The notes: generated by a model not told the origin, from the sequence alone. Positions 16,745 through 26,412 are shown, counted from the stretch's first letter. The stretch is 64,000 bases of DNA from Streptomyces sp. (GCF_019510245.1 NZ_JAEKKT010000158.1:1-64000); one strand, 5' to 3'. Program-made: numbers and translations.

Positions 16745-17614
16745 CTAGGGCCGGCCGACAGCCACCCTTGCTCCGCCCTCGCCCGGCGGCCCCGCGAACC
16801 GGCCTGGGACACCGTGCTTGGAGGGTCCCGTGCGGAGCCTGCTTGGACGCCGTGCCTGTAGGTGTTCGGCGGCATGCCAGCCGAGATGCGCCAGCAGGGC
16901 TCCGGCCACGGCGTCGACGACATAGTGGTTGGCCGTCAGCACGACCGTCGCGTCCATGGCCACGGTGAGGGCGATCGCCGTGACACGAAGCCAGACGCTC
17001 CGAGTGGCAGCCAGGACGCCAAGTGTCATGAGCAGGTTCCAGCCGACATGGAGGCTCGGCATCGCGGCGTACTGGTCGGTGAGGGCGGGGGGTTGGAGCA
17101 CTCGGTAGGCGTGGGACTGCCGGGTGACCGTGTCGGTCATGCCGAGCTCCGCCAGCCGTGGCGGGGCCACGGGGAACGCGGCGAAGGTGATGAGGCCGAC
17201 CGCTCCTGACACGAGCATCGCGCCGACCGTCCGTGCGTACAGGTCGGGGTTCCGATGGAGCAGCCACAGCAGCGTCAGCGCGATGACGGGCCAGTGGCCG
17301 AAGATGTAGATCCAGTTGAGGACGGCCGTGATGGCGTGCCGGCCCACGACGAGGCTCTGCAGCGACGACTCCCAGTTCAAGTGCGCATGCCGCTCGGCGG
17401 ATCGGACCCACGCGGCATTGTGCATGGCCCGGGCCCGGGAGCTGTCGGTCAGTCCTCGAACGCCGAAGTAGGCGAAGACAGCCGCCAGGACGAGGGCGAC
17501 GCTCCGCAGCCGCGACGTCGAACCGGGGCTCCCAGTGGCAGCCGACGAGTTGCACGTCACCACGTCATGTGTCGTATGGCGGACCCGGTGGGACCAGACG
17601 GAGATGGCGCTCAT
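16745..17614 (-). CDS. PAP2-family membrane phosphatase/phosphotransferase
   Basis: 289 residues from ATG 17614 (GGGGGA upstream). About six membrane helices. The PAP2 active-site signatures are AAMPSLHVGWNLLM (Ser-Leu-His, motif 2) and TANHYVVDAVAGALLAH (motif 3 His and Asp). The spacing and the NWIYIFGHWPVIALTLLWL segment match the inositolphosphotransferase-like (Aur1/Ipt1) branch common in Streptomyces. The likely substrate is a lipid phosphate or polyprenyl diphosphate at the outer face of the membrane. The C-terminal tail after LLAHLGWHAAEHLQ is basic and Gly/Pro-rich. No operon partner is evident. Confidence 0.82.
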   Translation of the reverse strand: MSAISVWSHRVRHTTHDVVTCNSSAATGSPGSTSRLRSVALVLAAVFAYFGVRGLTDSSRARAMHNAAWVRSAERHAHLNWESSLQSLVVGRHAITAVLNWIYIFGHWPVIALTLLWLLHRNPDLYARTVGAMLVSGAVGLITFAAFPVAPPRLAELGMTDTVTRQSHAYRVLQPPALTDQYAAMPSLHVGWNLLMTLGVLAATRSVWLRVTAIALTVAMDATVVLTANHYVVDAVAGALLAHLGWHAAEHLQARRPSRLRTGPSKHGVPGRFAGPPGEGGARVAVGRP

Positions 17615-18535
17615 CGTGTCCCCCGGCCGCCGCGATCGAGAGCAATCTCGACATGCCGGCTCGGGGTTACGTCCGTTTTCCCGTCCGCCGGCGGGGGGAT
17701 TTGGTTCATTACTGACTCCGTGAAGTAAAGCCGAACGAGGAACACAAACCGATCCACTGGTTCCCGATATCCCTCGAAGTGCCGAGGAAGAAGACCACAA
17801 CGATGCCGCCCTGACCAAATCGGGGTGGGCGCGTGGGAAAGAATCCGTGAGGATCTGTGGGCCGTCCACGGCCCGCCCGGGACGCGCCGCGCCCTGCATC
17901 CTCCGCCCTTCGATCCCGCAGGAGCGGACGCATAACTGCCGTGGCTGGCAGGCAAGTTGCCAGGCCGGACCACCTCGGACTTGATACGCACGGGCGGGGT
18001 AAATTTTACTTGTTACTGCAATCAACTATTGTGGAAGCGCAGCGGTCCGAGCATTCTCGGAATACGGTGACCCTCGCGCTCGAATACCCCGAAGGCTGAG
18101 GATTTTTCACCGCAGTAAAAGTCTTCAGCGGCGATGTTCGAGGATGACTACGGCTCCGGCGACCGGTGAAAGGCGACCCGGTCCGCGCCGCCGCGAATTC
18201 GCATTCCCGGTTGATTCCGAGCCCCGACGCACCGAGGTGCGTCCCACAGCGAGACAGCGGTGAAGGCGTTCACGGACGCGACGCTCGCCAGGCGACGGAC
18301 AGGCGCACCACCGGCGATCCACCCACACCCTGGGCACCCGCACGCCACTCCCACCACATATGCTTGACGTAACAAGTAAAAGCTGATCACCTTGACTGCG
18401 ATGAGGGGCCCGGTCGATGGCCGGCCGGGGATTCGCGCTCGACGGCGAGGCGGAGCGATCGGCGGCGCGGACGACCAACCCGAGAATCACCCGCGGCCGC
18501 TCGCTCCCGAAGCGGTCCCGAGAAAGGAACCAGAC
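17615..18535. repeat. Gene-free 921-bp gap carrying a 13-bp inverted repeat (18004-18016 / 18369-18381)
   Basis: No frame in this gap resembles a protein family. TTTTACTTGTTAC at 18004-18016 is the exact reverse complement of GTAACAAGTAAAA at 18369-18381, bounding 378 bp. Both copies belong to the TTGAC-N4-CAA element set (18004-18021 minus strand, 18364-18381 plus strand). The right copy lies 155 bp upstream of the DoxX start. They may be paired operators, or the ends of a short element; no flanking target duplication was noticed. Confidence 0.45.
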
Positions 18536-18907
18536 GTGTACATCACAGCCGCAGTTCTCAGCGTGCTCCTCGCTCTCGTGGCCCTGTCCGCCGGCGCCCC
18601 CAAGTGTGTGCTGAAGGGCGAGGTCTCCGCCGGACTGCAGTCACACATGGGCCTGAGCGCAGGTCTCGTCCGCTTCATCGGACTGTCCGAGGTCGCTGCC
18701 ACGGTGGGTCTGACCATCGGTCTCTTCTGGCAGCCCGTGGGCATCGCGGCTGCCATCGGCTTCGCTCTCGTGATGCTCGGCGCCGTGGGCTACCACATCC
18801 AGGTCGGCGACTACGCCAACCGTGAGACGCGCGCCAACGCCATGGCGGCCGTCGTTCTCACACCGGCCTCCGTGGTCACGGCCGTGACGCTCGCGCTGGC
18901 CATGTGA
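18536..18907 (+). CDS. DoxX-family small membrane protein
   Basis: 123 residues from GTG 18536 (AAAGGA upstream). Four hydrophobic helices: ITAAVLSVLLALVALSAGAP, a helix around GLVRFIGLSEVAATVGLTIG, one around VGIAAAIGFALVMLGAVGYH, and the last ending VTAVTLALAM. The GLSEVAA and GAVGYHIQVGD segments fit the DoxX-like (DoxX_2) family, small quinone- or redox-linked integral membrane proteins of poorly known function. Preceded by a TTGAC-N4-CAA element at 18364-18381, which suggests regulation by a small repressor. No neighbour on the same strand. Confidence 0.8.
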   Translation: MYITAAVLSVLLALVALSAGAPKCVLKGEVSAGLQSHMGLSAGLVRFIGLSEVAATVGLTIGLFWQPVGIAAAIGFALVMLGAVGYHIQVGDYANRETRANAMAAVVLTPASVVTAVTLALAM

Positions 18908-19164
18908 CTTCGGGCCGCGGGGCCACCCGGGCCCCGGACGGTCCACCCCCGTCCACGGCGACGCGGTCATCCCGGCCGGCTCGGCGACCGATGGATTCAG
19001 GGGGGCGGCCACGAAGCAGACAGCGGCGACGCCGACGGGATCGGGGCCTTCCCAGCCGATCGCACCGCACGCCGGTGGCCACCACGGCGGCGGTCAGCTC
19101 GTCCTGCCGCACCGGATGTGGGCGGCCCAAATACCGCGGGACCGGGTTCGGTTGGCCGTGAAGA

Positions 19165-20145
19165 TCAGCCGAAGGTGACCGAGTCCAGTGCGGCCACGCT
19201 GCGCCGCACCGTCTGCGTGTGCCCGAAGAGACCGGGAAGCCCGCCCGTGTGGAGGAACACGGTGCGCTGGCTCGGACGGATGTCGCCGTCGCGCACCGCG
19301 GCCATCAGGCCCGCCATGGCCCGCCCGCTGTACGTGGGGTCCAGGACGATGCCCTCCGCTCGCGCGGTCGCGTTCATTGCTTCCATGACGGGCTCGTGCA
19401 GCACTCCGTACCCGGGGCCGACCTGGTCGAGGCGGATGCGCAGCGATGCGGCCGTGACGTCACGACCGGTGAGCTCGCTGGAGAGCGCGGCGACGACATC
19501 GGCCGGTTCCGCCACCGCCCCGCAGTCGACACCGAGCACGCGGTCCTCACCGAGGGCGCCGATGAGCCCGGCCATGGTGCCGCCGGAGCCGAGCGCCACG
19601 ACGACATGCTCCACATCGGGCAGCTGCATGCGGATTTCATCGCCTGCCTCGACATATCCTCGCGCGGCCAGCGCACTCGATCCGCCGAAGGGAATCACAT
19701 AGGGACGCGCACCGCGCTCACGGAGTTGTGCACACACCTCCTCGGCGACGGCGCCCATGGTGCCGGGGTCCGTCTCCCCCGACCAGAAGACGCTCGCGCC
19801 GAAGAGGCTGTCGAGCACAAGGTTCCCGGAGCCGGCCGCCGCGCTGTCCGCCGTCCCGGGAAATACCAGAACGACTTTCATGCCCAGACGGGCACCGGCA
19901 GCCGCCGTCAGACGGGCGTGATTGCTCTGCGCCGCACCTGTCGTGACCAGTGTGTCCGCTCCGGCGGCGAGGGCGTCGCCGACCGTCCATTCCAGCTTGC
20001 GTACCTTGTTCCCCCCTCCGCCGAGCCCGGTCAGATCGTCCCGCTTGACCCAGAGTTCGTCACCGTTCAGGCCGAGTGCGACCGCCAGGCGCGGCATGGG
20101 TTCCATCGGTGTGAGCCACGTCGAAAGGGAATGCTTGGTGCTCAT
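19165..20145 (-). CDS. D-cysteine desulfhydrase / ACC deaminase-family PLP enzyme
   Basis: 326 residues from ATG 20145 (GGAGAA upstream); an ATG 24 nt earlier lacks a site. Fold-type II PLP enzyme: PLP lysine in GLGGGGNKVRKLEW, then GAAQSNHARLTAAAGARLG, the glycine-rich phosphate loop GSGGTMAGLIGAL, and FLHTGGLPGLFGH near the C-terminus. The opening pattern TPMEPMPRLAVALG..ELWVKRDDLTG is shared by ACC deaminase and D-cysteine desulfhydrase. The two differ in a few active-site residues I cannot place reliably; either product releases ammonia from a small amino acid. Divergent from the PlsC gene across 238 bp, with no operon partner. Confidence 0.82.
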   Translation of the reverse strand: MSTKHSLSTWLTPMEPMPRLAVALGLNGDELWVKRDDLTGLGGGGNKVRKLEWTVGDALAAGADTLVTTGAAQSNHARLTAAAGARLGMKVVLVFPGTADSAAAGSGNLVLDSLFGASVFWSGETDPGTMGAVAEEVCAQLRERGARPYVIPFGGSSALAARGYVEAGDEIRMQLPDVEHVVVALGSGGTMAGLIGALGEDRVLGVDCGAVAEPADVVAALSSELTGRDVTAASLRIRLDQVGPGYGVLHEPVMEAMNATARAEGIVLDPTYSGRAMAGLMAAVRDGDIRPSQRTVFLHTGGLPGLFGHTQTVRRSVAALDSVTFG

Positions 20146-20383
20146 GGATTCTCCAACGAAGACAGTCATCCGCGGTGCGGCACAGGAGATACGGGAAGCG
20201 ATGTGCCGTGCCGGACGATTGCAGGACGCGCACGGGCGTCACTCTACTTCCCGGTCAGGGGCATTCGATGCATGGCGGATATACACCAAACCGTACCAAA
20301 GGATACATATCCGAGTTTCAGTCCATCAGCGGATGATATACAAAGCTACCGTGCTCCTGAACATGTCTCATGCGAGGAAACAT

Positions 20384-21118
20384 ATGCCACGCCGCAAGAT
20401 CGGAATCACCTACCGGACCATGGCCTCGATCGCGCGGCCCATCGTGTGGGTGCTGTTCAGACGGGACTGGGCGGGTGCACGGCACATTCCCGCGGACGGT
20501 GGGTTCATCGCGGCGGTCAACCACAATTCCTATGTCGATCCGTTGGCCTACGGTTACTTCCAGTACACCACCGGACGCCCACCGCGCTTCTTCGCGAAAC
20601 AGACGCTGTTCAAGGGGACGTTCGGCCGGCTCCTGCACGCCATGAAGCACATCCCCGTCGCCCGCGGAGGGGCGGGAGCGCTGGCGGCGCTGGAAGCGGC
20701 GGCGACCGCCGTCCGGGCGGGCGAGGGCGTGGTCTTCTACCCGGAGGGCACACTCACCCGTGACCCTGACATGTGGCCGATGAGCGGTAAGACCGGCATC
20801 GCACGGGTCGCGCTGGAGACCGGGTGCCCGGTGATACCCGTGGCACAGTGGGGCGCCAACCTTCTGCTGCCACCGTACGGAAAGATGGGCAGGGTCTTTC
20901 CCCGTGGAACCCATCAGGTGCTGGTGGGACCTCCCGTGGACCTGTCACGCTTCGCCGGCAGGGAGCCGGGTCCGGAGGTGTGGCGGGAGGCCACGGAGGA
21001 GATCATGGCCGCGATAACCTCGCTGCTGAGCGAGATACGCGCAATCCCCGCGCCGACGGCCCCGGTTGCGCCACAGTCACCGGCGAACCCGGACGACGTT
21101 CCTGCGGCGATCGCCTGA
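20384..21118 (+). CDS. 1-acyl-sn-glycerol-3-phosphate acyltransferase (PlsC-like)
   Basis: 244 residues from ATG 20384 (GAGGAAA 5 nt upstream); another ATG at 20363 has no site. The catalytic HX4D motif is NHNSYVDPLAY. Block II is FFAKQTLF, block III is FYPEGTLTRD, and block IV contains CPVIPVAQWGAN. The product is phosphatidic acid from lysophosphatidic acid or a related acyl transfer at the membrane. The C-terminal 25 residues are Ala/Pro-rich and disordered. The upstream region holds GGATA-N2-TATCC at about 20312, which may be regulatory. A hairpin follows the stop. Confidence 0.87.
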   Translation: MPRRKIGITYRTMASIARPIVWVLFRRDWAGARHIPADGGFIAAVNHNSYVDPLAYGYFQYTTGRPPRFFAKQTLFKGTFGRLLHAMKHIPVARGGAGALAALEAAATAVRAGEGVVFYPEGTLTRDPDMWPMSGKTGIARVALETGCPVIPVAQWGANLLLPPYGKMGRVFPRGTHQVLVGPPVDLSRFAGREPGPEVWREATEEIMAAITSLLSEIRAIPAPTAPVAPQSPANPDDVPAAIA

Positions 21119-21129
21119 CCCGCGGCGAC

Positions 21130-21155
21130 GCGCCGGCCGGGCACCCAGCCGGCGC
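21130..21155. terminator. Bidirectional hairpin between plsC-like and HTH genes
   Basis: 8-bp perfect stem GCGCCGGC / GCCGGCGC with a 10-nt loop, 11 bp after the acyltransferase stop and touching the stop of the opposing HTH pseudogene. Confidence 0.5.
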
Positions 21156-21825
21156 TAAGCGTCCTGCACAGAACGCCTCTGCAGCAGCCGGTTGATGGTT
21201 CCTCGGGCCACTGAGGTGATGTCGTGCACATCGGTGCGTGTCATCCCGGCCTCCCGCACCGCCCAGGTGATCAGCGGGCCGCGGAGGTCACGGATCCCGG
21301 CCCAGGCGCTGAGAAGCTCGCGCGCCATCGTCTGCGCCGCACCCACCCCGCCGGCCGGCAGCGGGCGGGCTGCTCCCAGGCAGGACTGATCGGATGGGCC
21401 GTCACCTCGGGAGCCGCGGCCAGCAGAGCACGGTGCCGCGACGCGAGTTCGCCCCGCCAGTGCGCCGCGCCAGGCGTGTCGCCACTGCCGTAGCTCCGGG
21501 GTTCCCACTCGTTCTCCTCGGCCTCCGCAGCCCCGACCACCACGGGAACCAGCTGGGCCAGCCGACTGCGGACGTCGATCACAGCCGCCAGCTCGCGTAG
21601 CGCTCGCGCCCACGGCTCAAGCTCCTGCACCGCCATGCGGGACCAGTCCTCGGCCAGCCGAGGCGGTACCGCCAGCTTGCACCGAGTGAGCCGTCGCGGG
21701 CCGTCCATGAGGTCGAGCCGCACGCTGTGGGCCTGCCAGCTCCCGTTTTCGTCGGCCCACCGCTGCATGCCGATCCGCTGGACGAAATGCAGCCCGCAGC
21801 CGCGGGACTCGGTGGTGATGTCCAT
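21155..21825 (-). pseudogene. Frameshifted HTH protein
   Basis: Two frames together form one protein of about 223 residues. The first frame starts at ATG 21825 (GGAAG upstream): MDITTESRGCGLHFVQRIGM, KLAVPPRLAEDWSRMAVQEL, WRGELASRHRALLAAAPEVT and PISPAWEQPAR. The second frame gives the C-terminus: GGVGAAQTMARELLSAWAG, RDLRGPLITWAVREAGMT, RTDVHDITSVARGTINRLL. The C-terminal part is a helix-turn-helix. The join lies at about 21365-21372 and one missing C would restore a continuous frame. It resembles Streptomyces hypothetical proteins with a substrate-like N-terminal domain and a C-terminal HTH. Either the gene is inactivated or a base was lost in sequencing. Confidence 0.6.
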
Positions 21826-22075
21826 GCTGCTTCCGTTCCGGGATGAGAGGGCAGCGGGTATCTGCTCGGCGAGGCCGCCGACTTCGTCGCCGTGACGGCG
21901 GGATGTCGTCGCGGCCCATGACAGGAACACCCGGGACGCACGGGAACGAGAACGGGGCCCGTCGCGCCGCGCCGGGAAACCTCACCGCTCGCACGTGACC
22001 TGCGGGGGACGCCCACCACCCGGCCTCAGGGGCAGGGCGCGCTTCCCGATCTCCCCCGGGTCCCGGTTGTCCGTC

Positions 22076-23680
22076 TCACCCGTCCGACACACCGCGGCCC
22101 AGCTCCCACACCTGGAGCACCGAGGAGGAGTTGATGGCGTACGCGACGCCCGTGATGTCGTCCCGGGCCGCGATGTACTCCTTGCCCTGCCACAGCGGCA
22201 GGACAGGTATGTCCTCGGCGACGGTGTCCTGGATCTCGTCCAGGGGCTTACTGGCGTTGAGGCGGTCGGCCTCGCGCCGGGACTCCGGGATCAGCTTGTT
22301 CTGGATCCTCGTGTTCGAGTAGGGCGAACCAAGGAAGTTGTGCTTGTCGAGGAAGGGCGCGACGAAGTTGTCGGCATCCGGGAAGTCCGGGAACCAGCCC
22401 ATGCCCCAGACGTCGTACGCCCCCTTCTGTTCGGCGGGGCGGAAGGTCGCCCAGGGATGGCCCTGGATGGTGACGTCGAAGAGACCGCTGTCATTGAGCT
22501 GCTTGCGCAGGGTCTCGAACTCCTGCTTGGTCGCCGAACCGTAGTGGTCGGTCGTGTAGTGCAGCGTCAGCTTCACCGGGGCGGTGATGCCGGCCTGCGT
22601 GAGCAGGGCCTTGGCCTTCGCGGTGCTGGGGTCGCCGTACTTGTTGAAGAACGAGTTGATGTGACCGGTGAGAGAGGCGGGGACCAGCGAGTAAAGCGGC
22701 TTGGCCTGGGTGTTGTAAACCTTGGCCACCAGTGCGGCGCGGTCGATGACCTGGGCCATGGCCTGGCGGACGGCCTTGGACTCCACGGTGGCCGCCTTGG
22801 TGTTGAAGGCCAGGTACCGGATCTCCAGGCCCGACAGCTCGAGGAGTTCGACGTGCTTGTCGGTGCCCGCGTCGAGCTTGGCGATCTGGTCCGGCGAAAT
22901 GGTGCGGGCCATCACATCGACGTCGCCCTTTTCGATCGCGGCGGCCATGCTGTCGGCGTCCGCGAAGACACGTATCACGACCTTGTCGTTGTTCACGTCC
23001 AGGCTGCCCCGGTACTGGGGGTTCCTGGTGTAGGTGACGCTGGCGATCGTGTTGTCCCTGACGACGGCCTTGAAGGTGTACGGGCCGGAGCCGTCCACGT
23101 CGAAGCCGTCCCGCAGCTTGTCCCCGGCGTAGTTCTTGGGGTTGACGATACCCGCGACCGGGGTGGTGAGCTTGTAGGGGAACGTGGCGTCGGCCGACTT
23201 CAGATGAAAGACGATCTCGCGGTCGCCCTGGGTCTCGATCGTGTCGATCGTGTTCAGCAGGGCGGAGACACCCGTGTCGGCGTTGATGCGCAGGGATCGT
23301 TCGATGGAGCTCTTCACGTCGGCGGCGGTGATGGCGTCCCCGTCGGCGAACCGCAGGCCCCCACGGAGCTTGCAGACGTAGCGTTCGCTGCCCTTGTCGG
23401 TGAAGGAGCAGCTCTGCGCGGCCTCCGGCACCGGATCGCCGTCGCCCTTGGGCTGGATCATCAGGGTCTGCACCGTCGGACGCAGGAGGTTCCAGGCGCT
23501 GGTGTCATACGTGTAGGCGGGGTCAAGTGGCGCCGGCGCGTCCTTGGTGGCGGTGAACTGGTCGGTGGTGGCGATGACAATGGCGCCGCCCTTGCTTCCG
23601 GTGTCGGCTCCACCGCACCCGGCGAGCGCCGGGGTGAGCAGGCCGGCCACGGCTGACAGCGCCAAAGTCTTGCGGTTCAT
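22076..23680 (-). CDS. ABC-transporter substrate-binding lipoprotein, family 5 (peptide/nickel type)
   Basis: 534 residues from ATG 23680 (GGAGAC upstream). Lipoprotein signal peptide MNRKTLALSAVAGLLTPALAGC with lipobox LAGC. The SBP_bac_5 signature is spread through LRGGLRFADGDAITAADVKSSIERSL, DGSGPYTFKAVVRDN, EIRYLAFNTKAA and WGMGWFPDFPDADNFVAPFLD. It binds oligopeptides or similar ligands outside the membrane and hands them to a permease. No permease or ATPase genes are adjacent, so it is an orphan binding protein that must use components encoded elsewhere. Two 12-bp palindromes lie upstream at 23884-23918 between it and the divergent FUSC gene. Confidence 0.88.
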   Translation of the reverse strand: MNRKTLALSAVAGLLTPALAGCGGADTGSKGGAIVIATTDQFTATKDAPAPLDPAYTYDTSAWNLLRPTVQTLMIQPKGDGDPVPEAAQSCSFTDKGSERYVCKLRGGLRFADGDAITAADVKSSIERSLRINADTGVSALLNTIDTIETQGDREIVFHLKSADATFPYKLTTPVAGIVNPKNYAGDKLRDGFDVDGSGPYTFKAVVRDNTIASVTYTRNPQYRGSLDVNNDKVVIRVFADADSMAAAIEKGDVDVMARTISPDQIAKLDAGTDKHVELLELSGLEIRYLAFNTKAATVESKAVRQAMAQVIDRAALVAKVYNTQAKPLYSLVPASLTGHINSFFNKYGDPSTAKAKALLTQAGITAPVKLTLHYTTDHYGSATKQEFETLRKQLNDSGLFDVTIQGHPWATFRPAEQKGAYDVWGMGWFPDFPDADNFVAPFLDKHNFLGSPYSNTRIQNKLIPESRREADRLNASKPLDEIQDTVAEDIPVLPLWQGKEYIAARDDITGVAYAINSSSVLQVWELGRGVSDG

Positions 23681-23883
23681 GCGGAGTCTCCAGGGGCGTT
23701 CCGACTGTGTACCCGGCATGCATGAGGGGTGCGTCAGGGTGACGGGGGGTGGTGGCGGTGCAGTTGCGACGAGACTAGTCCGCTCTCACAAGTGGGCCGG
23801 CAGCCCATGTGAGTCGAGTCCCGATCGCTCAGCGAGACCGGGCGTGGAATCGCCAGGAACCCAATGCCGACAGGACTGGCCAC

Positions 23884-23918
23884 TTGACCGGTCAACGGTA
23901 TTGAGGAGTTGATCAACT
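23884..23918. promoter_or_regulatory. Two 12-bp palindromes in the divergent SBP/FUSC region
   Basis: TTGACCGGTCAA (23884-23895) and AGTTGATCAACT (23907-23918) are both perfect palindromes, centres 23 bp apart. They lie 204 bp upstream of the binding-protein start and about 200 bp upstream of the FUSC start. The first resembles the TTGAC half-site seen at other sites in this window. Confidence 0.45.
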
Positions 23919-24114
23919 GTCAACGTATCGCACGTCCACTTCGACACCTGTCGTATAGGTATCTCGCTGTCCTTCATATGCACGGATCCGCCGCCTCGTG
24001 ACGGCACCGCCGGACAACTCGCCCCCAACGGTCAGGAGCGGCGTCGTGATCCTGTGCCATCGTCTCTGCCAGAGGCTCCTGGCCAGGCGGGTGCCCTGTC
24101 AGCAGGAGGAGCCG

Positions 24115-26412
24115 TTGGTACAGACCTCTGCCCCCGGCAGCCGTCTCGGAGCTGCCCTCTCATGGCTTCGCGCACACGACCCGGACCTGGCGGCGACCCG
24201 GCGCGCCGGACGCGCCGCCCTGGTGATTCCCAGCCTCTACGCCCTGTGCAGCCAGGTGATCGGCTCGCCCACCGTGGCCACCTTCGCCTCCTTCGCCTCG
24301 TTCTCGATGCTGCTGCTCGTGGACTTCAGCGGCCCCATGACCGAGCGCCTGCGCGCACACCTCGGCCTGGCCGTCGCCTGGGCCGTCCTCATCTGCCTGG
24401 GCACCCTCGTCGCCCACCAGATCTGGCTCGCGGCCGTCGTCACCGTCGTCATCGCATTCCTCGTGCTGTTCTGCGGAGTCGTCAGCTCCGTCCTGGCAGG
24501 CGCGTCCACCGCGATGCTCCTGGCCTTCATCCTCCCGGTGGCCACCCCGGTACCGCTGTCCCAGCTCCCGGAACGACTGGCGGGAGCGGGACTGGCGGCG
24601 GCGACCGCCATGCTGGCCATCTCCCTGCTGTGGCCCCGGCCGACGAGGGATCCGCTCGGCGCACCGGCCGCCCGTGTGTGCCGGGCCGCCGCGAGACAGC
24701 TGTCGGACGAGGCGGATCTGCCGGCCGGCGCGCCACACGCCCCGGGCAGCCGCTGCCGCGCCACCGCGATCGAGACCACCGCCGCGGCGGACGACCTGAG
24801 CACCGTCTTCAACGCCACCCCTTACCGGCCCACGGGACTGTCCGCGGGCTCACGGGCGCTCGTCCGCCTGGTCGACGAACTGACCTGGCTCAGCCGGATC
24901 CTCGCCGACAGCACGCCTCCGGCCGCAGGCCGGCCGGCCTGCGACGTGAGCGCACACCAGGTACGGCGGGCCGCCGCCGCGGTACTGGACGAGGCGGCCG
25001 CCCTGCTCGACGCCCCGCGCAGCTCGCCCGCGGCGCTGCGCTCCGCCGCGGACCACCTGCGCGCGGCCCTGGACGACATGGAACGCAGCGCCAGCGTCCG
25101 GCTTCCCGTGCACGAGGAAGGCACCGGCACGCCCTCCCGGGTGCATCCCGTGATCGGGTTCCTGGATCTGTCGTTCCACGCGCAGAAGGTGGGGTTCGCG
25201 ACGCTTCAGATCGCGAGCAACGTGGATCGTGCCGCGGCCGCCGAACGTCGTTCCTGGACCGATCGCCTCCTCGGACGTGAACCCGGAGCCGTCACCGAGC
25301 CCCTGGCCTCCGCACACGAACGGGCCGCTGCCCATCTCCGGCCCCAGTCCGTGTGGCTGCACAACAGTCTCCGGGGAGCGCTCGGCCTCGGTATCGCGGT
25401 CGCCCTCGTCGATCTGACCAGCGTAGAGCGTTCGTTCTGGGTGCTCCTCGGCACCCTGTCGGTGCTGCGTTCGAACGCCCTCAGCACCGGGCAGAACGCC
25501 GTCCGCGCGGTCGCCGGCACCGTCGCGGGGTCGTTGATCGGAGCCCTGCTGCTGAAGCTGATCGGGCATCACGGCGCGCTGCTGTGGGTCCTGCTGCCCT
25601 TCGCGGTCCTGCTCGCCGGCACCGCCCCTTCCGTCATCTCCTATGCCGCCGGTCAGGCGTCCTTCACCATCACCCTGGTCGTCCTGTTCAACATCGGCAT
25701 GATCCCGGACTGGCACATCGTGCTGCTGCGGATCCAGGACATCGCCATCGGCTGCGGCGTGAGCCTGCTGGTGGCCCTGTTCTTCTGGCCCCGCGGCGCG
25801 ACGGCCGCGGTGAACCGGGCGCTCGCCGACGCGTACACCGACGGAGCCCGCTACCTGACCGGCTCGGTGGCCTACGCGCTGGGCCGGTGCGGCACCGGCC
25901 CCGCCCCGTCGGCGGATGCCGCTCTGGAGGAGGGCCGTACGGCAGCCGCGTCGGCGCGGCGTCTCGACGACGCCTTCCGCAACTACCTCGCCGAACGCGG
26001 CGCGAAGCCGGTGCCGCTCGCCGACATGAGCACCCTGGTCACGGGCGTGGTGGCGCTGCGGCTGGCCGCGGACTCGGTGCTGGGCCTGTGGCAGTGCACC
26101 GAGGAGCGGGACACCGAGGCGGACCGGGTGGTGGCGCGGCTCGTCATCCTGAGCGCGGCCGGTCGGGTGAGCCGCTGGTACGGCGACCTGGCGGACGGTC
26201 TGATCCGGGCCGCCGCCATTCCGGATCCACTGCCCCGCAATCCCGTGGCCGAGGACCGGCTGGTGGAGTCCCTGCGCCGTGATCTGACCGACGAGCGCGG
26301 TCAGGCCACGGCCACGGCGGTCCGCATCATCTGGACGGCCGACCACATCGACACCGCCCGGCGCCTCCAGCCGGGTCTGGTCGAGGCCGCGGCGGCGGAC
26401 ATCGCGTCGTGA
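24115..26412 (+). CDS. FUSC-family (aromatic acid exporter-like) membrane protein
   Basis: 765 residues from TTG 24115, chosen because AGGAGGA lies 5 nt upstream. Two homologous membrane halves: the first (about 30-190) has helices near ALVIPSLYALCSQVIG, VAWAVLICLGTLVAHQ and STAMLLAFILPVATP; the second (about 420-570) starts RPQSVWLHNSLRGALGLGIAVAL and contains ERSFWVLLGTLSVLRSNA, the FUSC signature. Each is followed by a long cytoplasmic helical region. FUSC proteins, like AaeB and YccS, are proposed exporters of aromatic acids, fusaric acid or similar compounds; no membrane-fusion partner is needed in Gram-positives. Alone in its unit; the 285-bp gap after it is empty. Confidence 0.82.
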   Translation: MVQTSAPGSRLGAALSWLRAHDPDLAATRRAGRAALVIPSLYALCSQVIGSPTVATFASFASFSMLLLVDFSGPMTERLRAHLGLAVAWAVLICLGTLVAHQIWLAAVVTVVIAFLVLFCGVVSSVLAGASTAMLLAFILPVATPVPLSQLPERLAGAGLAAATAMLAISLLWPRPTRDPLGAPAARVCRAAARQLSDEADLPAGAPHAPGSRCRATAIETTAAADDLSTVFNATPYRPTGLSAGSRALVRLVDELTWLSRILADSTPPAAGRPACDVSAHQVRRAAAAVLDEAAALLDAPRSSPAALRSAADHLRAALDDMERSASVRLPVHEEGTGTPSRVHPVIGFLDLSFHAQKVGFATLQIASNVDRAAAAERRSWTDRLLGREPGAVTEPLASAHERAAAHLRPQSVWLHNSLRGALGLGIAVALVDLTSVERSFWVLLGTLSVLRSNALSTGQNAVRAVAGTVAGSLIGALLLKLIGHHGALLWVLLPFAVLLAGTAPSVISYAAGQASFTITLVVLFNIGMIPDWHIVLLRIQDIAIGCGVSLLVALFFWPRGATAAVNRALADAYTDGARYLTGSVAYALGRCGTGPAPSADAALEEGRTAAASARRLDDAFRNYLAERGAKPVPLADMSTLVTGVVALRLAADSVLGLWQCTEERDTEADRVVARLVILSAAGRVSRWYGDLADGLIRAAAIPDPLPRNPVAEDRLVESLRRDLTDERGQATATAVRIIWTADHIDTARRLQPGLVEAAAADIAS

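Noticed and set aside
22076..26412. Complete peptide ABC transporter with the binding protein
   Set aside because: The divergent membrane gene is FUSC-type, not an ABC permease, and no ATPase is present.
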